This document shows, one piece after another, positions 1-7,755 of a stretch of DNA of 35,340 bases. The DNA comes from Bacillus sp. AFS029637 (GTDB lineage: Bacteria; Bacillota; Bacilli; Bacillales; Bacillaceae_G). The translations under genes were made by a program, and so were the position numbers. The notes under the pieces are model-generated. The model did not search any database, had not been told where the DNA came from, and saw only the letters and a list, made by a program, of their open reading frames with translations. Positions within the stretch are counted from its first letter, which is position 1. Each line of letters starts with the position of its first letter. The stretch lies in assembly GCF_002584985.1 (NCBI RefSeq), contig NZ_NUPZ01000010.1:10086-45425 (forward strand), in the 5' to 3' direction.

Positions 1-16
1 AGCTCTTTTTTATGCT

Positions 17-244
17 TTATGTTGGGACAACATGTGTTGGTAATACGTTCATAATAGATTGGGTTGTGCCTAATTTCTTTGACGTTAAAAGCAGTTCTTC
101 TGCTTCATGCTTTTGAGCATCTTTACACATGCCGAGGTGATAACGATCACCTAAAAATGGATCAATATAAAAACCGTTTTTGAATACTTTATCATTCGGA
201 TGTTTCTCACGGTGAATGTCAGAACAGTTAATGCAATAGAACAT
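17..244 (-). CDS. Small Cys-containing hypothetical protein
   Basis: A 75-residue protein of unknown function. It opens with a Cys-x-x-Cys pair (residues 4-7), with a further Cys near residue 40, so a small metal-binding or redox knuckle is possible but not shown. No signal peptide or membrane segment is visible. The ATG start is supported by a good ribosome binding site (AAAGGAGAT) about 8 bases upstream on the minus strand. Upstream of that lies a long hairpin at 281-343 that would fall in its leader. I do not recognise the family; a conserved Bacillus cereus-group hypothetical is likely. Confidence 0.6.
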   Translation of the reverse strand: MFYCINCSDIHREKHPNDKVFKNGFYIDPFLGDRYHLGMCKDAQKHEAEELLLTSKKLGTTQSIMNVLPTHVVPT

Positions 245-280
245 AGCCTTTCATCTCCTTTTTATTTTTGTTTGAAAAAG

Positions 281-343
281 TGAGTGGGTAGTCATTTCGC
301 TCCTAAGGAAATGTTAAGGAGAAGAGAAATAACTACCTACTCA
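281..343. repeat. Long imperfect hairpin in the leader of the first gene
   Basis: Arms of 18 bases (281-298 and 326-343) match at 16 of 18 positions. Inside them a second pairing, CTCCT with AGGAG, could extend the stem. No T-run follows on either strand, so it does not look like a simple terminator. It lies between the minus-strand small gene and the plus-strand SRPBCC gene. It may be a leader structure or a small dispersed repeat. The rest of 344-550 shows no convincing gene. Confidence 0.55.
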
Positions 344-584
344 AATGGTGGGCATATTCCTTCTAATTTTTTATATTTTGCGTATTGCCTCTGAGGGAAG
401 GAGGAGAGACGAATTACGCATGATATAAGTAAGGCGCATCTTTCAATATGAATGATGGAGTGTCATGTTGAGAGAAGTTTTTATTTTTGATTGCCTTTGT
501 GAGTATATTATGAAGAAATGCTGAGAGGGTGTTTGTCCTGTTGAAAAAATGTTGAGAATTTCTCAACGGTAAACAGAATTAGCG

Positions 585-614
585 TTGACATGAAACGAAA
601 AGGTGTTATATTAT
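585..614 (+). promoter_or_regulatory. Sigma-A-type promoter of the SRPBCC-arsR operon
   Basis: A perfect -35 box TTGACA (585-590) is followed by a -10 region reading TATATT (607-612, 16-base spacer) or TATTAT (609-614, 18-base spacer). It sits about 55 bases ahead of the SRPBCC start codon. Confidence 0.65.
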
Positions 615-618
615 CTAA

Positions 619-638
619 ATACAACCAAAAGGTGTTAT
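619..638. promoter_or_regulatory. Candidate ArsR operator
   Basis: ATACAACC-AAAA-GGTGTTAT is an imperfect palindrome (6 of 8 arm pairs) just downstream of the -10 box. The word AAAAGGTGTTAT also occurs as a direct repeat at 598-609, inside the promoter spacer. ArsR-family repressors commonly bind such short inverted repeats over their own promoter; that this one does so here is inference from position. Confidence 0.5.
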
Positions 639-667
639 GTTTTAATGCCGAATAAAGGAGATATAAA

Positions 668-1099
668 ATGAATCAACAAAATACATTAAATGATATTAAA
701 CAAACAATCGTTTTTAACGCACCTATTCAAAAAGTATGGAATGTAGTATCAACTGCAGAGGGAATTTCGTCATGGTTTATGCCGAACGATTTCAAATTAG
801 AAGTAGGACATGAATTTCATGTGCAATCACCATTTGGACCATCCCCATGTAAAGTGTTAGAAATTGATGAGCCAAACCATTTATCTTTCTCATGGGATAC
901 AGACGGTTGGGTCGTTTCATTTCATTTGAACGACTTAGGCGATAACAAAACAGAATTTACGTTAATTCACGGCGGCTGGAAACATCCGGATGAAATCCTT
1001 CCGAAAGCGAATGCGAAGAGCTCTATTATTCGCGATAGAATGAATGGCGGATGGGTAGCGATTGTAAATGAAAAACTGAAAAAGGTTGTTGAAGGTTAA
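668..1099 (+). CDS. SRPBCC / AHSA1-like (START-fold) protein
   Basis: A 143-residue soluble protein of the AHSA1-like SRPBCC family, a fold with a hydrophobic ligand cavity. The family pattern is visible: an N-terminal strand ([20 protein letters not shown]), then a conserved SxWFMP segment, a central '[10 protein letters not shown]' strand, a '[10 protein letters not shown]' strand and a long C-terminal helix. The ATG follows AAAGGAGATATAAA, a strong ribosome binding site. The gene abuts the next one, an ArsR repressor, with no gap. SRPBCC-ArsR pairs are common in Bacillus; the ligand is not known. No unusual features were seen. Confidence 0.85.
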   Translation: MNQQNTLNDIKQTIVFNAPIQKVWNVVSTAEGISSWFMPNDFKLEVGHEFHVQSPFGPSPCKVLEIDEPNHLSFSWDTDGWVVSFHLNDLGDNKTEFTLIHGGWKHPDEILPKANAKSSIIRDRMNGGWVAIVNEKLKKVVEG

Positions 1100-1423
1100 A
1101 TGTCTTCGTCAGCAGCGAAATATGATGTATTTCAAGCAATTGCTGATCCAACTCGCCGAGAAGTATTACGGTTATTAAGTGATAAAGAGTTACCGATTTC
1201 CAAAATAACAGATCATTTTCCGATGAGTCGCACCGCTGTTGTGAAGCATCTTCATATTCTTTCAGAAGCGAATTTAGTAAGTGGAAGAAAAAGCGGAAGA
1301 GAGAAGATATATCGTTTGCAACCGGAGCCGTTAGAGGAATTACAGCAGTGGCTCTCGTATTATGAACGATTTTGGGATAATAAATTGTCCATGCTGAAAT
1401 ATATTGTGGAGAATGAAGAGTAG
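1100..1423 (+). CDS. ArsR/SmtB-family transcriptional regulator
   Basis: A 107-residue winged-helix repressor. Residues 8-30 (VFQAIADPTRREVLRLL) are the classic ArsR opening helix, and 'MSRTAVVKHLHILSEANLV' is the recognition helix followed by the wing (SGRKSGREKIYRL). No Cys cluster of the arsenic/cadmium type is present, so it is probably not a metal sensor. The start codon immediately follows the SRPBCC stop codon, so translation is probably coupled. The likely target is its own operon through the palindrome at 619-638. A terminator shared with the convergent exporter gene follows. Confidence 0.88.
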   Translation: MSSSAAKYDVFQAIADPTRREVLRLLSDKELPISKITDHFPMSRTAVVKHLHILSEANLVSGRKSGREKIYRLQPEPLEELQQWLSYYERFWDNKLSMLKYIVENEE

Positions 1424-1427
1424 ATTG

Positions 1428-1470
1428 TAAGAAAAAAGGATAACCGAAATGGTCATCCTTTTTTTCTTAC
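1428..1470 (+). terminator. Bidirectional intrinsic terminator
   Basis: A long hairpin with A-rich 5' and T-rich 3' flanks (AAAAAAGGAT / ATCCTTTTTTT core), placed between the convergent arsR and MFS genes. It can serve both strands and overlaps the MFS stop codon. Confidence 0.85.
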
Positions 1471-2906
1471 TGCTCACTTGTTTGTTTAGCTGGTTTTAAT
1501 AAGAACCAAGCGATAATTAAAGTTAATACTGCTAATACGAAAGTACTCATATAAATGACGTGTATACTTGCAGCTAATGCGTTTTGGGATTCAGTAGCTA
1601 CGTTTGCTGTAGCTCCCCCGTGTCCGCTAGAAGATACAAGATCGAGATTTTTAATGCCACGTGCATGAATCATCGTATTGAAGACTGTGCCGAAAATGGC
1701 AGCGCCTAGCGTTTGACTAAATGTATTAATAAATGTGTTTAAACCAACGGCTGTTCCGCGCGTATGAGCTGGTACAGCTGCTTGAATTGTGACCATGTAG
1801 ATCGGTGTGACAAGCCCCATTCCTAAGCCGAATAATCCGACTGCTACATAAATAAGGAATGACGGTGAGTCTGTTGACAATGTAAATAATAAGAAAGTAG
1901 CAACTGATAAAATGCTAGCTCCAAGTAAAATAATCTGTTTCGTTGTTATTTTGCCAACTAAGTTACCTGAGAACATAGCACCGAATGTCCACATAACAGG
2001 AATCGGCATTAAAATGAGTCCGGCTTCTGTCGCATTTTTTCCTAAAACACCTTGGCTCCATATTGGAAGATACACTGTAATACTAATAATCATTGCACCA
2101 GCAATAAGCGTTAGTATGTTTATTGTAGATAATGTACGATTAGAGAAAAGTGCTAGCGGAATTAATGGTTCCGGAGACCTTTTCTCGATGTATAAGAAAA
2201 TAATGAATGAAATAGCGGCAAAGATTAATAGGCCGATAATTGAAATATCTCCCCAGTTTTGCTTACTGCTACCTGTTAATAATGCGTATAGTAGAGCAAT
2301 TGTACTTAATGAAAAGACTGTTGCACCAAGGTAATCGATATGTTGCTTAGATGACTTAATAGATTCCTTATAATAAATGGCAATCATTAAGCAAGCGATA
2401 ATGCCAAATGGAACGTTCAAGAAGAAGATATAACGCCAAGAAAGAGAATCGACTAAAAATCCGCCTACTAACGGCCCAATGACACCAGATACACCCCAAA
2501 CGGCACTCATCCAGCCTTGTGCTTTCGCGCGGTCTTTTGCTTCGCTATATAAGTCTCCAATAATTGTCATAGTAATTGGCATAACAGCGCCAGCGCCTAT
2601 ACCTTGAAGAGCACGGAAGAAGATTAATTGTTCCATTGATGTAACGACTCCGCAAAGTGCAGAACCGATTAAGAAGATAGTTGCTCCGATGAGTAGAACT
2701 TTTTTGCGGCCGAATAAATCAGCTAGCTTTCCATATATTGGAGTCGAAACAGCTGTTGCAAGCATATAAATTGCATATACCCAACTAACAAGTTCGACGC
2801 CTGACAAGTCACTCGTTATACGAGGGATTGCTGTACTAACAATCGTTCCTTCTACCGCAGAAAGAAACGTCATTAGCATTAAAGACATCATGACTTTTTT
2901 TCTCAT
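1467..2906 (-). CDS. MFS drug exporter, DHA2 (EmrB/QacA) family
   Basis: A 479-residue integral membrane protein with about 14 hydrophobic segments, the usual number for DHA2 proton-coupled multidrug exporters. Motif A (GKLADLFGRKKVLL) lies between helices 2 and 3, and an antiporter motif C-like stretch (WGVSGVIGPLVGGFLVD) lies in helix 5. I take the ATG at 2904-2906 rather than an upstream start at 2987: AAGGGG stands about 8 bases before it, the protein then begins with helix 1, and the upstream extension is atypical. It follows ytfP on the same strand but after a terminator, so it is probably transcribed separately. The substrate cannot be read from the sequence. Confidence 0.87.
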   Translation of the reverse strand: MRKKVMMSLMLMTFLSAVEGTIVSTAIPRITSDLSGVELVSWVYAIYMLATAVSTPIYGKLADLFGRKKVLLIGATIFLIGSALCGVVTSMEQLIFFRALQGIGAGAVMPITMTIIGDLYSEAKDRAKAQGWMSAVWGVSGVIGPLVGGFLVDSLSWRYIFFLNVPFGIIACLMIAIYYKESIKSSKQHIDYLGATVFSLSTIALLYALLTGSSKQNWGDISIIGLLIFAAISFIIFLYIEKRSPEPLIPLALFSNRTLSTINILTLIAGAMIISITVYLPIWSQGVLGKNATEAGLILMPIPVMWTFGAMFSGNLVGKITTKQIILLGASILSVATFLLFTLSTDSPSFLIYVAVGLFGLGMGLVTPIYMVTIQAAVPAHTRGTAVGLNTFINTFSQTLGAAIFGTVFNTMIHARGIKNLDLVSSSGHGGATANVATESQNALAASIHVIYMSTFVLAVLTLIIAWFLLKPAKQTSEQ

Positions 2907-3010
2907 TTGTTTTCCCCTTACCCTTTTTAAATATTCAACAATATAAAATATAAAGGTACTAAGGTGTATAAAGCAATAAAAAAGCACAGGAAGTTAGGGG
3001 GAGGGGATTT

Positions 3011-3063
3011 GTCTTTCTTTTTTGTAAGTTGATATAACTTGCAGAATCGCCGATATAATTGCA
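3011..3063. repeat. Single degenerate copy of the CGATAT repeat
   Basis: This stretch carries the word AATCGCCGATATAATT preceded by GTAAGTTGATATA. The same layout occurs at 15348-15483 and 35293-35340. It lies between the ytfP terminator and the MFS start. Confidence 0.5.
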
Positions 3064-3072
3064 TGTACCTAC

Positions 3073-3101
3073 AAAAAAGAAACAGGGAAGCCCTGTTTCT
3101 T
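3073..3101 (-). terminator. Intrinsic terminator of ytfP
   Basis: AGAAACAGGG and CCCTGTTTCT form a perfect 10-base stem with a 3-base loop. On the minus strand it is followed by a T-run, directly after the ytfP stop codon. Confidence 0.88.
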
Positions 3102-3103
3102 CT

Positions 3104-4375
3104 CTAATATTGCAATTTTGCGTTTTCTCCAGCTGTCGTTCCGGCAATTCTACCAGTAACAAGGGCAGATGTAATGTTATAACCACCAGTATAACCATGA
3201 ATATCAAGAACTTCTCCGCAGAAATATAAGCCGTTCGTGAATTTAGACGACATTTCTTTCGGGTTAATTTCTTTAACGGATACACCGCCGCCAGTAACGA
3301 ATGCTTTTTCAATTGACTGCGTACCATTTACATTCACAGTAAATTCTTTAAAGTCCTTCACAAGTGCACGAATCTTCTCATGAGAAATTTGTCCAGCTTG
3401 CTCGCTGCCGTCAATTTCATTTTTTTCTAATAAAAATAGGAAGTAACGTTCAGGAACATAACCTTTTAACACGTTTTTAATTCCTTTTTTCGGATCTTCT
3501 TTCATTTGTTTCAACATGCGCTGGAATAGTTGTTCACTATTTTCTTCTGGCAATGCATCGATACTCATTTGAACGGTATTCGTCTTAAATTTTTTCAGTG
3601 CTTTTACAACGAATTGACTACAGCGAAGGGCAGCAGGGCCAGATAAGCCGAAATGAGTGAAGAGCATGTCCATTTTGTGAGAAATAATAGCTTTTCCTTT
3701 CGGGTTTAATACACTTAAATTTACATCGCGCAAAGCGAGACCTTGTAATGAGCGGTCACGAATAAATGGTTCGTTTGAAAGGATTGGTACTTCTGTTGGG
3801 AAAAGCTCTGTAATTGTATGACCAGCTTTTTCAGCCCAAGCGTATCCGTCTCCAGTAGAACCAGTTTGAGGAACTGATTTTCCGCCAACAGCGATAACGA
3901 CGTGATTCGTTTCTAGTACTTCACCTGTTTGCAGTACAACTGCTTTCGTTTGACCATTTTCATACTCAATCGTTTCAACTGGTGTATTCGTACGTATTTT
4001 TACACCTAAGTCTTTTAATCGTGTTAAAAGTGCATCTACAACAGATTGCGCTTTATTTGATACAGGGAACATGCGACCATGGTCCTCTTCTTTTAATTTA
4101 ACACCAAGATTTTCGAAGAATGTAATAATATCTTCATTATTAAAAATAGAAAAAGCACTGTATAAGAAGCGCCCGTTTCCTGGTATATGTTTAACGATTT
4201 CATCAAGTGGTAGACGGTTTGTTACGTTACAGCGACCGCCACCAGAAATCGCAAGTTTGCGCCCGAGTTTATTTCCTTTATCAAGAAGTAAGACAGTTGC
4301 GCCTTCTTCGGCAGCACCAATTGCAGCCATTAGCCCAGAAGGCCCACCGCCGATGACAATAACATCATAATGCAT
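3104..4375 (-). CDS. ytfP: HI0933/BaiN-type NAD(P)/FAD-dependent oxidoreductase (YtfP)
   Basis: A 423-residue flavoprotein of the HI0933 family. A Rossmann FAD-binding motif stands at the N terminus ([19 protein letters not shown], residues 5-23), followed by the family mark '[16 protein letters not shown]' at about residues 38-53. A second glycine motif, '[19 protein letters not shown]', lies mid-protein, and the C-terminal '[20 protein letters not shown]' completes the flavin site. The ATG has GAGGTCG upstream. It is divergent from murJ, as I recall for B. subtilis ytfP/ytgP. The physiological substrate is unknown. Confidence 0.9.
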   Translation of the reverse strand: MHYDVIVIGGGPSGLMAAIGAAEEGATVLLLDKGNKLGRKLAISGGGRCNVTNRLPLDEIVKHIPGNGRFLYSAFSIFNNEDIITFFENLGVKLKEEDHGRMFPVSNKAQSVVDALLTRLKDLGVKIRTNTPVETIEYENGQTKAVVLQTGEVLETNHVVIAVGGKSVPQTGSTGDGYAWAEKAGHTITELFPTEVPILSNEPFIRDRSLQGLALRDVNLSVLNPKGKAIISHKMDMLFTHFGLSGPAALRCSQFVVKALKKFKTNTVQMSIDALPEENSEQLFQRMLKQMKEDPKKGIKNVLKGYVPERYFLFLLEKNEIDGSEQAGQISHEKIRALVKDFKEFTVNVNGTQSIEKAFVTGGGVSVKEINPKEMSSKFTNGLYFCGEVLDIHGYTGGYNITSALVTGRIAGTTAGENAKLQY

Positions 4376-4453
4376 AATATATCGACCTCATTTTCTACAT
4401 TTCCTGCCTAAAAGAATAGCATGTTTTCTCTTAAAAGAAAAATAGAGTGAAGT

Positions 4454-4482
4454 ACTGTTTAAGGGGAGAATTGTGGTACAAT
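4454..4482 (+). promoter_or_regulatory. Candidate murJ promoter, extended -10
   Basis: TGGTACAAT (4474-4482) is an extended -10 element; the -35 is weak. It would give a leader of about 180 bases containing a bcr1-like repeat. A second extended -10 (TGCTATTCT) faces the other way near 4413-4421 for ytfP. Confidence 0.45.
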
Positions 4483-4574
4483 ACAAAAGTTAGAGTTCAG
4501 CACTATCCAGCTATTTGTGGCAATAAGACTAAAACTTTAAGATTTAGGAGAAATAAAGAGGGAGTCTGGTAACC

Positions 4575-4649
4575 CATAAATGCTCGAATAGTGAGGGCTA
4601 ATAATTAGTAGGGAGGAACAAAACCCCACTGATTAAAGTTTCACTTTAT
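4575..4649 (+). repeat. bcr1-like intergenic repeat, diverged copy
   Basis: Aligns without gaps to 9933-10007 (about 56 of 75 bases identical by my count). Both end in GTTTCACTTTAT and hold a stem made by AATNAGT and ACTGATT around a GGG/CCC pair. This matches my memory of the Bacillus cereus-group bcr1 element, which ends in TTTAT. It lies in the murJ leader, 22 bases before the start codon. Confidence 0.6.
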
Positions 4650-4671
4650 GTAGATGTAGGAGGATTTTTGT

Positions 4672-6324
4672 ATGTCCGATTCGAAATTTTTGCGCGGAAC
4701 GCTTATCGTTACGCTAGGGACATTTTTAGTAAAGTTCTTAGGCATGATTTACGTCTTTCCGTTTCATGCGTTAGTAGGTACAGAAGGCGGAACGCTCTAT
4801 ACATATGGATACATTCCATATACGATATTTTTAAGTATCGCAACGGCAGGTGTGCCGCTTGCTGTTTCAAAATTCGTTTCCAAATATAATGCGCTTGGCG
4901 ATTATAAAACGAGCCGGAGAATGTTCCGCTCGGGAATGGTTATGATGATAGTAACAGGAATTCTATCGTTCTTAGTACTATATATGACGGCGCCATTGTT
5001 TGCAGAAGCAATGCTTGGTAAACAAAGTTTACAAAGTAAGATAGACGAAGTTACGACGATTATTCGCCTCGTAAGCTTTGCGCTTATTGTTGTGCCAGCA
5101 GCGAGTTTAATTCGTGGTTATTTCCAAGGTCACCAGTCGATGGGACCAACTACTGTTTCACAAATTATTGAACAAATTATTCGTATCGTCTTTTTATTAG
5201 CAGGTAGTTTTATCGTTATTAAAGTACTTGGCGGTACAGTTGCAACAGCAGTTGGGGTAGCAACATTTGCTGCGTTCGTTTCAGCGGTTGGAGCGCTCGG
5301 TGTACTCATCTGGTACTGGTTAAAACGTAAAAAACATTTGGATCAATATTTAATTGAACAAACTGTACCAGAATCGACAGTGAGTACGGTTCAATTGTTT
5401 AAAGAATTATTTGCATATGCGATTCCTTACGTTGTAATTGGGTTAACAATTCCTTTATATCAACAAATTGATACGTTAACATTTAACTCAATTATGCAGG
5501 CGATTGGTCAAGGTGATATCGCAGAGCGAGCACTCGGTATTTTCACAATGTGGACGCATAAATTAATTATGATTCCTGTATCACTTGCAACAGCGTTTAG
5601 TTTAACGCTTGTGCCAGCGATTACAAAATCGTTTACTGAAAAACAATATCGTTATTTAAAATTACAAATTACACAAACATTCCAGGCAAATATGTTTTTA
5701 ACATTGCCAGCAGTTATCGGTATTTCTACACTTGCATACCCAATTTATACTGCGTTTTACGATTCAGATCCACTAGGTGGACAAGTATTAATGTGGTATG
5801 CGCCAGTTGCGTTGTTATTTGCTTTATTCACAGTAACAGCGGCAATTATGCAAGGTATTAATCAACAGAAGCATGCGATTATTGCGCTTGTAATGGGTAT
5901 TATTTTGAAATTTGTATGTAATGTAATCTTTATTCGTTATTTCGGTACAATAGGAGCAATTCTTGCAACAGCAGTTGGTTTCATCGCTTCAGTTTGGTAC
6001 ACAAATCACCAAATTAAAAAACATGCAAACTACTCATTCGGTGTTGTATACAAAAGAACATTCCAAATTGCAGTATTAACACTTGTAATGGTCGTGGCGG
6101 TAAAACTATCACAATGGCTTCTATCCTTCGTGATTTCGCCTGATGGCCGTATGGGTGCTTTAATTACAGTTGCAATTTGTGCAAGTATTGGTGGTTTTGT
6201 TTACATTTTATTAGCAATTCGCACAGGAGTACTTGAAAGAGTATTTGGTGGGGAAGCGTTAGATAAAATTCAACGTAAACTTGGTAGTCGATTCAAAATA
6301 AAGTTGAAATCAAAAGGGGCGTAA
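4672..6324 (+). CDS. murJ: MurJ-type lipid II flippase (YtgP)
   Basis: A 550-residue polytopic protein of the MOP superfamily (MATE/polysaccharide transporter clan) with about 14 hydrophobic helices. In B. subtilis the orthologue YtgP (MurJ) flips the peptidoglycan precursor lipid II across the membrane. It starts with the conserved 'FLRGTLIVTLGTFLVKFLGMIYVFPF' helix (quoted in part: GTFLVKFLGMIYV, residues 16-28); the 'IRGYFQGHQSMGPTTVSQI' loop is typical of the SpoVB/MurJ group. The ATG follows AGGAGG with a 7-base gap. The gene ends in a terminator-like hairpin whose loop contains the stop codon. A SpoVB paralogue is the main alternative, but the ytfP-ytgP-ytzG order favours MurJ. Confidence 0.88.
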   Translation: MSDSKFLRGTLIVTLGTFLVKFLGMIYVFPFHALVGTEGGTLYTYGYIPYTIFLSIATAGVPLAVSKFVSKYNALGDYKTSRRMFRSGMVMMIVTGILSFLVLYMTAPLFAEAMLGKQSLQSKIDEVTTIIRLVSFALIVVPAASLIRGYFQGHQSMGPTTVSQIIEQIIRIVFLLAGSFIVIKVLGGTVATAVGVATFAAFVSAVGALGVLIWYWLKRKKHLDQYLIEQTVPESTVSTVQLFKELFAYAIPYVVIGLTIPLYQQIDTLTFNSIMQAIGQGDIAERALGIFTMWTHKLIMIPVSLATAFSLTLVPAITKSFTEKQYRYLKLQITQTFQANMFLTLPAVIGISTLAYPIYTAFYDSDPLGGQVLMWYAPVALLFALFTVTAAIMQGINQQKHAIIALVMGIILKFVCNVIFIRYFGTIGAILATAVGFIASVWYTNHQIKKHANYSFGVVYKRTFQIAVLTLVMVVAVKLSQWLLSFVISPDGRMGALITVAICASIGGFVYILLAIRTGVLERVFGGEALDKIQRKLGSRFKIKLKSKGA

Positions 6325-6338
6325 ATACGTCCCCTTTT
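6312..6338 (+). terminator. Hairpin enclosing the murJ stop codon
   Basis: AAAAGGGGCGT and ACGTCCCCTTTT pair around the TAA stop (6322-6324), followed by a short T-run. The T-run is modest, so it may only partly terminate before ytzG. Confidence 0.65.
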
Positions 6339-6365
6339 CTATGATAAATAAAGAAGGTGGAAAAC

Positions 6366-7094
6366 GTGAGATTAGATAAATTATTAGCGAATATGGGATA
6401 TGGAAGTAGAAAAGAAGTAAAGAAATTATTGAAAGACGGCGTTGTGAAAATTGATGGAACGCCAGTGAAAGATGCGAAAGTTCATGTAAATGTAGAAGAG
6501 CAAGAAGTTATGATTCACGGTGAAGTTGTGGAATATAAAGAGTTTGTTTATTTAATGATGCATAAACCACAAGGCGTTATTTCAGCGACGGAAGATGATA
6601 ATCATGAAACAGTAATAGATTTATTAGAATTAGAAGATGCGATCTTTGATCCGTTCCCAGTTGGACGACTTGATATCGATACAGAAGGTTTCTTATTGAT
6701 TACAAATGACGGGAAGTTATCGCATCAATTATTATCTCCGAAAAAGCATGTGCCAAAAAAATATTATGCACACGTTGCTGGTGTAGTAACAGAAGAGGAT
6801 GTAAAAGAGTTTGCTAAAGGTGTTATTTTAGACGATGGTTATGAAACGAAGCCAGGTGAACTTACAATATTAAAAAGCGATGATATTTCTGAAATCGAGC
6901 TTGTCATTACAGAAGGAAAGTTCCATCAAGTGAAGCGTATGTTTGAAGCGGTAGGGAAAAAAGTTGTTTATTTAAAGAGAACAGAAATGGGACCGTTAGT
7001 ATTAGATGAAGAACTAGAACTTGGACAATACCGAGAGTTAACTGACGAAGAAGTAGAAATGTTAAAAACATATCAAGTAGATACTGAAAAGTAG
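6366..7094 (+). CDS. ytzG: RsuA-family 16S rRNA pseudouridine synthase (YtzG)
   Basis: A 242-residue enzyme that isomerises uridine in rRNA; the family member RsuA acts at U516 of 16S rRNA. An N-terminal S4 RNA-binding domain (MRLDKLLANMGYGSRKEVKK) is followed by the synthase domain. The catalytic motif GRLDIDTEGFLLITNDG puts the catalytic Asp at about residue 103. I choose the GTG at 6366 over the one at 6357 because AAGGTGG sits 5 bases before it and overlaps the earlier GTG. It lies 41 bases after murJ, probably partly co-transcribed. Exact target position is by family analogy. Confidence 0.88.
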   Translation: MRLDKLLANMGYGSRKEVKKLLKDGVVKIDGTPVKDAKVHVNVEEQEVMIHGEVVEYKEFVYLMMHKPQGVISATEDDNHETVIDLLELEDAIFDPFPVGRLDIDTEGFLLITNDGKLSHQLLSPKKHVPKKYYAHVAGVVTEEDVKEFAKGVILDDGYETKPGELTILKSDDISEIELVITEGKFHQVKRMFEAVGKKVVYLKRTEMGPLVLDEELELGQYRELTDEEVEMLKTYQVDTEK

Positions 7095-7111
7095 TGCCGT
7101 TTTAAGGCGCA

Positions 7112-7152
7112 GAAAAGACCCCTTTCTAATGTGTTAGAAAGGGGTATGTATT
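7112..7152 (+). terminator. Bidirectional intrinsic terminator
   Basis: A perfect 12-base stem (ACCCCTTTCTAA at 7118-7129, TTAGAAAGGGGT at 7134-7145) between the convergent ytzG and ytzE genes. Confidence 0.85.
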
Positions 7153-7176
7153 TATTTACATACAATTATTTTTTCA

Positions 7177-7398
7177 TTATGAGGTCATTCTCACTTTCTT
7201 TCCTGTTGTTGTCCACTTACCGCGGCAAGGGCTATACACGAGTTCATTAAACTGCAACACATTTAGATCACGTTGTATCGTTCGTGGTGTGATCCCGAAC
7301 TCATCTACAAGGTCTTTCGTCGTTACCGTTCCGTTTTCATTGATGTACATATAAATCGATTTAATGCGTGTTAGCATACGAGTAGTTGTAGGTTTCAA
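7177..7398 (-). CDS. ytzE: Small DeoR-type HTH regulator (YtzE)
   Basis: A 73-residue protein that is essentially one DeoR/HTH_11 winged-helix domain: 'RIKSIYMYINENGTVTTKDL' followed by 'FGITPRTIQRDLNVLQF', the recognition helix. There is no sugar-sensing effector domain, so it is a stand-alone DNA-binding module. The likely start is TTG at 7396-7398, because GAGGAG lies about 10 bases upstream, while the internal ATG has no binding site. B. subtilis carries ytzE in the same neighbourhood. Target genes are unknown. Confidence 0.8.
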   Translation of the reverse strand: MKPTTTRMLTRIKSIYMYINENGTVTTKDLVDEFGITPRTIQRDLNVLQFNELVYSPCRGKWTTTGKKVRMTS

Positions 7399-7544
7399 GA
7401 GAAAACCACTCCTCTACTAGTTTTTTTGACCCCATTCAGGAAAGAAGGTCGTTACTACCATTGTACTCTACATGATAAAATTCATGCTTTAATCTACTTA
7501 AATTTTACAAAAGTTTAACAAATATTCATATAGAAAAATATTGG

Positions 7545-7576
7545 TAGTTGACATTGTATATATGGTCAGTCAACTA
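7545..7576. promoter_or_regulatory. Inverted repeat, possible TetR-type operator
   Basis: TAGTTGAC and GTCAACTA form a perfect 8-base inverted repeat with a 16-base spacer, in the 357-base gap between ytzE and pepV. It contains TTGACA and a GGTCAGTCAA half-site reminiscent of TetR-family operators, but no such regulator or extra gene lies nearby. The rest of 7399-7755 is A+T-rich without a convincing gene. Confidence 0.4.
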
Positions 7577-7755
7577 AATCATAAAATTCTACGTAAAACG
7601 CCAAATTCCTGCAAATTTTTTTAAGAAAATAAAAGAAAAACTAATGAGAAATATCTGAAATATTACAATTGTTCGGTATTAAATATTCGTGTCTGGCATA
7701 AGGGATTTCGGTTTGCTATGATGAAAGAGATAATATAGTGAAGGATGGATGCGTG

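Noticed and set aside
2907-2987. Upstream extension of the MFS exporter to a start at 2987.
   Set aside because: The ATG at 2904-2906 has its own good binding site and begins the family's usual N terminus.
4490-4671. T-box or other riboswitch in the murJ leader.
   Set aside because: No T-box sequence (UGGN-binding) or known riboswitch core was seen; the stem is explained by the repeat element.
4668-4889. A 73-residue plus-strand frame overlapping the start of murJ.
   Set aside because: It is a shifted-frame shadow of the MurJ N-terminal coding region.
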